NCBI GenBank assembly: GCA_937922175.1
Contig: CAKZUU010000323.1
Coordinates: 1 to 17,111 of the forward strand
Source: an uncultured Gemmataceae bacterium
GTDB taxonomy: Bacteria > Planctomycetota > Planctomycetia > Gemmatales > Gemmataceae
DNA length: 17,111 nt
Direction: 5' to 3'
The notes beneath the pieces are model-generated. The model made no database searches. It was given only the letters and a program-made list of their open reading frames with translations, and was not told the DNA's origin. Of this stretch, positions 13,986 through 17,111 are shown piece by piece (the first letter of the stretch is position 1; each line of letters opens with the position of its first letter). The translations under genes and the position numbers were made by a program.

Positions 13986-16085
13986 TCAATCCACGAAAAC
14001 GAACTCGTTCAGGTTGAATAACAGACGGCAAAGATTCGCCAGTCCGTGCTGCTCCGCGTAACGGTGGAGGATCGTTTTTTCATATTCCGAAGGCGTCCGG
14101 CTCAAAGCGGTCTCAAAAGCGGCAGCGATGATCGACCGACGGTCCGCGGTGTTGATCCATTCCGTCTCGAGACTCTTCGCCCAGGTCTTCGCCGCGTGCA
14201 GCATCAATCCGTTGTTCAACAGAGCCAACGATTGAACCGGCGAGAGCGAGGAATTCCGTCGATCCACACGCAACGAGGGGTCGGCACAATCGAGCACCGC
14301 GAGGAATGGCTGCGGCTGAGATCGCACGATGAAACGGTAGATCGTCCGCCGGTGTGTCGCCGGGTCCGATGGTTCCGATTTATGGTATTGGTAGTGGGGT
14401 GAATGCTCCGGCCGTTCGATGACGAAGTCTCGATAACTTGGTCCGCCCATCCTTCGATCAAGCAATCCTGAAACCGACAGAACCGTATCACGGATGGCCT
14501 CTGCCTCCAGTTTTCGCCGATTCATCCGTCCCAGCCAGACGTTTTCCTCGTCTTCGGGGTGCGGGGGCACCAGGGAACTCTGGCGGTACACGGCACTGGT
14601 GACAATCAACCGATGTAACCATTTGAGCGATCCACCGCGGTCACGGAACTCCAAGGCAAGCCAATCGAGAAGTTCTGGGTGCGACGGAGGAGTTCCCATT
14701 CGGCCGAAATCGTTAGCGGTTTCGACGAGGCCACGGCCGAAATGATATTGCCAGACACGATTGACGATGCATCTCCACGTCAGCGGGTTGTCCGGATGAG
14801 TGATCCAACGAGCGAGAGAGGCACGTCGCTCCGCATCGCCACCGCTGAATTCAAATGCCACCCCCATGAGGCGCGAGATCACCATGATGGCACCCGGGCC
14901 GATCAGCTCGCCCGGCTTGCTGACGTCGCCCCGTTTCAAGACATGCACGGGGCGTGGCTGACCACCATCCGGTCCCGTGCCGCGGAATGCCCCCCGTCCG
15001 AAATGAATCTTGCCGATATACACGGTCTGCATCGGCGGCAATTCTTTTAACCGGCTTTCCCACCGTGCTACCTCCTCACGACAGTGTCGCTCCCGCTGGA
15101 TCAAATCGGGGAAAAGCCGTTGCAGGATCGCTTGTTCCACCTGACGCCCCCAGACATCGAGTCGCGGGGCCCGGCGCGAATTCACCTCGTGCTGAACTTG
15201 GGTCCACCTCTGCCGGGCTTCGGCCAGTTCCCGCTGCAACTGCTGGCGGCGATGGCCCAATTCAACATCCAGATCGTAGGCATGATCGGCGCGATCCAGA
15301 GCGGCAAAAACGGCCTGCAAGCGGTAGTAATCCTGTTGGGTGATCGGATCAAATTTGTGATCGTGGCAGGCGGCACACTGTACCGTCAAGCTCATGAACG
15401 TCCCCAAGGCGTTCGTCACCATATCGTCCCGATCCAAATGCCGAGCGATCTTGCCATCGATCTTGCTCTCCGGGACTTCGGCATGCCCGATCAGATCCCA
15501 CGGGCCAGCCGCGATAAATCCCAGCGCCTCGATTCCATCACGAGTGTTCGGGAACAGGACATCGCCCGCGATTTGCTCCTGCACGAAACGGCTGTAGGGT
15601 TTATCTTGATTGAAGGCGCGGATAACGTAATCGCGGTACGGCCAGGCATGGGGCCGCGGTTGGTCCTTGTCATACCCGTGAGTTTCGCCGTAGTGCACAA
15701 CGTCGAGCCAATGACGCGCCCAGCGTTCGCCGTAGGCCGGCGAGGCGAGCAACTCATCGACCAGTCGCTCGAATGCATCCGGCCGCGGGTCGTTGACAAA
15801 CGCTCGAACTCGATCTGGTTCCGGCGGCAACCCCAACAAGTCGAAATAAAGCCGGCGAATCAGGGTGCGCCGATCCACTTCCGGAGAAGGATGCAGCTGC
15901 TTTTCCTGCAACCGCGTTAAAATGAATCGGTCGATCGGGTTTCGCGGCCAGGAGGAGCGGCCAACGGCCGGAAGCACTGGTCGATGCATGGGCCGAAAAG
16001 CCCACGAGACGGACTCTTCCGCACTGACCATCTTTGGCCACAAAATGCCGCCCCAACAAACGAGAATTCTGACCCATCCTCGCAT
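13986..16085 (-). CDS. DUF1549/DUF1553 family protein (planctomycete, short form)
   Basis: The 699-residue protein has a signal-like N-terminus (hydrophobic about 4-16, cleavage near VSAEE). DUF1549 follows (about 50-260), with NPIDRFILTRL, LIRRLYFDLLGLPP, YGERWARHWLDVV and a single C237-A-A-C240-H241 followed by DHKFDPITQQDYY. A coiled, Arg/Glu-rich linker (about 275-345) leads to DUF1553 (about 415-690), with RASLARWITHPDNPL, NRVWQYHFGRGLVETANDFG and SAVYRQSS. The end NLNEFVFVD is the normal family ending. Many relatives are near 1000 residues because of an extra N-terminal planctomycete cytochrome c domain; that domain is absent here, so the CxxCH is the only haem-type motif. Export is inferred. 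It is the first gene of a two-gene operon with DUF1501; the pair is thought to act on polysaccharides or sulfated substrates, but this is unproven. Confidence 0.92.
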   Translation of the reverse strand: MRGWVRILVCWGGILWPKMVSAEESVSWAFRPMHRPVLPAVGRSSWPRNPIDRFILTRLQEKQLHPSPEVDRRTLIRRLYFDLLGLPPEPDRVRAFVNDPRPDAFERLVDELLASPAYGERWARHWLDVVHYGETHGYDKDQPRPHAWPYRDYVIRAFNQDKPYSRFVQEQIAGDVLFPNTRDGIEALGFIAAGPWDLIGHAEVPESKIDGKIARHLDRDDMVTNALGTFMSLTVQCAACHDHKFDPITQQDYYRLQAVFAALDRADHAYDLDVELGHRRQQLQRELAEARQRWTQVQHEVNSRRAPRLDVWGRQVEQAILQRLFPDLIQRERHCREEVARWESRLKELPPMQTVYIGKIHFGRGAFRGTGPDGGQPRPVHVLKRGDVSKPGELIGPGAIMVISRLMGVAFEFSGGDAERRASLARWITHPDNPLTWRCIVNRVWQYHFGRGLVETANDFGRMGTPPSHPELLDWLALEFRDRGGSLKWLHRLIVTSAVYRQSSLVPPHPEDEENVWLGRMNRRKLEAEAIRDTVLSVSGLLDRRMGGPSYRDFVIERPEHSPHYQYHKSEPSDPATHRRTIYRFIVRSQPQPFLAVLDCADPSLRVDRRNSSLSPVQSLALLNNGLMLHAAKTWAKSLETEWINTADRRSIIAAAFETALSRTPSEYEKTILHRYAEQHGLANLCRLLFNLNEFVFVD

Positions 16086-16161
16086 GCCTGAGCTTTCCTT
16101 CCCGTTGAGACAAAATCTCGTGGATTCCCCAGCGAACTACTGGCAAAGGAGCTCAGGTCCA

Positions 16162-16190
16162 TTGTACCCTGGGAGAGCCCAAGGTATTCT
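16162..16190 (+). promoter_or_regulatory. Promoter candidate for the membrane protein gene at 16240
   Basis: TTGTAC (16162-16167) and TATTCT (16185-16190) are spaced by 17 bases, about 50 bp before the ATG. On the other strand, TACAAT (16166-16161) overlaps the -35 and could be the -10 of the divergent DUF1549/DUF1553 operon, though I see no good partner -35 for it. Confidence 0.4.
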
Positions 16191-16239
16191 CACGACGGAG
16201 CCGATTCCCGCAAACAATCCGAGCAAGGAGAACGCCCCG

Positions 16240-16863
16240 ATGTCCCGCACCCCGACCTTCAGCGATTTCGAGCGACAACCCTTGCGATTACCCGCAGGAA
16301 GTTTGCGGGCGACAATGTCGCTTTTCATTGCCGCTCTGTTCTGGCTGTTCATCCTTCTGCCTGACGACAAGCGCATCCCTGTCCCGTTGTTCATGTATTT
16401 CCTCGCCGGAATGGTGATGCTTTTCCTGGTGGCATTTCGACGGTCGGATCGTCAGCCGTTTAAATCCGGTCCTTGGGGTTTGCCGACCGGGGTTTTTCGC
16501 TTCGTGCTGATCGGCGGGTCAGTTGCGGCCCTGGCGCTGTCATTTTACCTCTACCGCCAGTCACCTTTTTCCCGGCTCGTTCCTCAACCGGAGCAACTCT
16601 CGCAATGGCCCAGTTTAACCGTGGCTCTGTTCGGAGGTTTGTTTGTGGGCTGGCTGGTCGGCCGAGGCCCCTGGCGAAACTGGGCCGTCTTCCAAGACTT
16701 CCAGGCTTGGGTCTCGCTACTCGCCATGCTCGGCCTGTTTGCGGAGGTCATCATCGTCTTGTTCATCAATCCCAATCTGGAACGGAATCCACCCCTCGAC
16801 TTGCGAACGTTTGAAACCGTTCTCACGGGCATTATCGCTTGGTACTTCGGTTCCCGAGCTTAG
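16240..16863 (+). CDS. Multi-pass membrane protein of unknown function
   Basis: The 207-residue product has five clear membrane segments at about residues 26-41, 48-67, 86-105, 126-142 and 157-177, and a weaker hydrophobic C-terminus (192-204) ending in GIIAWYFGSR. A terminal YFGSR-like motif is common in small bacterial inner-membrane proteins. There are no His or Cys motifs suggesting a redox role. The start at 16240 has AAGGAG nine bases upstream; the open frame continues further upstream but that part is antisense to the DUF1549 gene. The gene is divergent from the DUF1549/DUF1553-DUF1501 operon and convergent with the dehydrogenase fragment at the right edge. I do not recognise the family. 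Confidence 0.75.
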   Translation: MSRTPTFSDFERQPLRLPAGSLRATMSLFIAALFWLFILLPDDKRIPVPLFMYFLAGMVMLFLVAFRRSDRQPFKSGPWGLPTGVFRFVLIGGSVAALALSFYLYRQSPFSRLVPQPEQLSQWPSLTVALFGGLFVGWLVGRGPWRNWAVFQDFQAWVSLLAMLGLFAEVIIVLFINPNLERNPPLDLRTFETVLTGIIAWYFGSRA

Positions 16864-16882
16864 CTCACCACTGGCTTGGTCG

Positions 16883-16905
16883 GGGGCGGGCAGATCGCCC
16901 GCCCC
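16883..16905. terminator. GC-rich hairpin between convergent genes
   Basis: GGGGCGGGC and GCCCGCCCC form a perfect 9-bp stem with a 5-base loop, 19 bases after the stop of the membrane protein gene. No T-run follows on either strand, so it is not a textbook intrinsic terminator. Its place between convergent genes still suggests a stop or 3'-end protection signal. Confidence 0.5.
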
Positions 16906-16948
16906 TGATGCTTCGTCCCCGCCGGCCCATTGCTGTCTCAAGCCAAAC

Positions 16949-17111
16949 TTACCCGACGCTCACCCCGGTCGACCAGTCGATCCTCGGCGGGTGCGTGCCG
17001 GGCACACAAGCGTAGCCGCTGAAATCCGTCACCCCTTCGCTTCGCAGGAAATCTTCGTCGATCAGCGCCTGACCGGTCAGCTCTCCCGGAGACTTCGCGA
17101 ACAACCGCAAC
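16949..17111 (-). CDS. C-terminal fragment of a short-chain dehydrogenase/reductase
   Basis: The minus strand from the right edge to the TAA at 16951-16949 is open and encodes LRLFAKSPGELTGQALIDED, then FLRSEGVTDFSGYACVPG. This matches the C-terminal end of SDR-family NAD(P)-dependent oxidoreductases related to the HSDL2 type, where a T-G-Q-x-x-I-D-E segment is followed by G-V-T-D-F and a Tyr-x(4)-PG motif. The cofactor-binding and catalytic parts (TGxxxGxG and YxxxK) lie outside the window, so activity and substrate cannot be judged. It ends convergently with the membrane protein gene. Confidence 0.75.
   Translation of the reverse strand, partial: LRLFAKSPGELTGQALIDEDFLRSEGVTDFSGYACVPGTHPPRIDWSTGVSVG

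Noticed and set aside
15084..15920. Plus-strand ORF of 278 residues inside the DUF1549 gene
   Set aside because: It lies antisense to clearly conserved DUF1549 coding sequence and shows no motif of its own.
15865..16239. Upstream extension of the membrane protein frame
   Set aside because: It is antisense to the DUF1549 N-terminus; AAGGAG nine bases before 16240 marks the true start.

Overview
The window reads as a chromosomal segment of a planctomycete, probably of the Gemmata/Gemmataceae type. The evidence is a DUF1549/DUF1553 gene followed 16 bp later by a Tat-exported DUF1501 gene, a zinc-ribbon protein with a DUF1559-like tail, a DUF1573 protein, a glycine-zipper lipoprotein, and a cell-surface protein opening with the L-E-x-L-E-x-R-x-x-P type N-terminus. 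Base composition is moderately GC-rich. I see no mobile elements, CRISPR arrays, rRNA or tRNA genes.

Region 1-2240: the 3' end of an unidentified gene overlaps a four-helix membrane protein. Convergent to these, on the minus strand, is the most interesting object here: an 82-residue SelW/Rdx-family protein (1063 down to 815) whose second redox residue is encoded by an in-frame TGA (C-A-V-U). A hairpin suited to a bacterial SECIS element lies just after the TGA. An ordinary ORF caller splits and loses this gene. Upstream of it on the same strand is a stand-alone CoaB-type phosphopantothenate-cysteine ligase. A 323-bp divergent spacer carries a promoter candidate for the next plus-strand gene.

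Region 2241-6900: an exported monohaem c-type cytochrome-like protein of unknown role faces a 1073-residue zinc-ribbon, membrane-anchored, glycine/proline-rich DUF1559-like protein. A strong intrinsic terminator for the latter lies between them.

Region 7059-10929 (minus strand): DUF1573 protein, glycine-zipper lipoprotein, exported trypsin-like protease, and a NYN/OST-HTH putative RNase whose start overlaps the protease stop. Most are envelope proteins; the NYN protein is cytosolic.

Region 10930-12477: a divergent spacer with a perfect 11-bp inverted repeat, then a surface protein gene and a type I isopentenyl-diphosphate isomerase gene (idi) 32 bp downstream.

Region 12518-17111: the DUF1549/DUF1553-DUF1501 operon on the minus strand, a divergent multi-pass membrane protein, and the C-terminal end of a short-chain dehydrogenase entering from the right edge.
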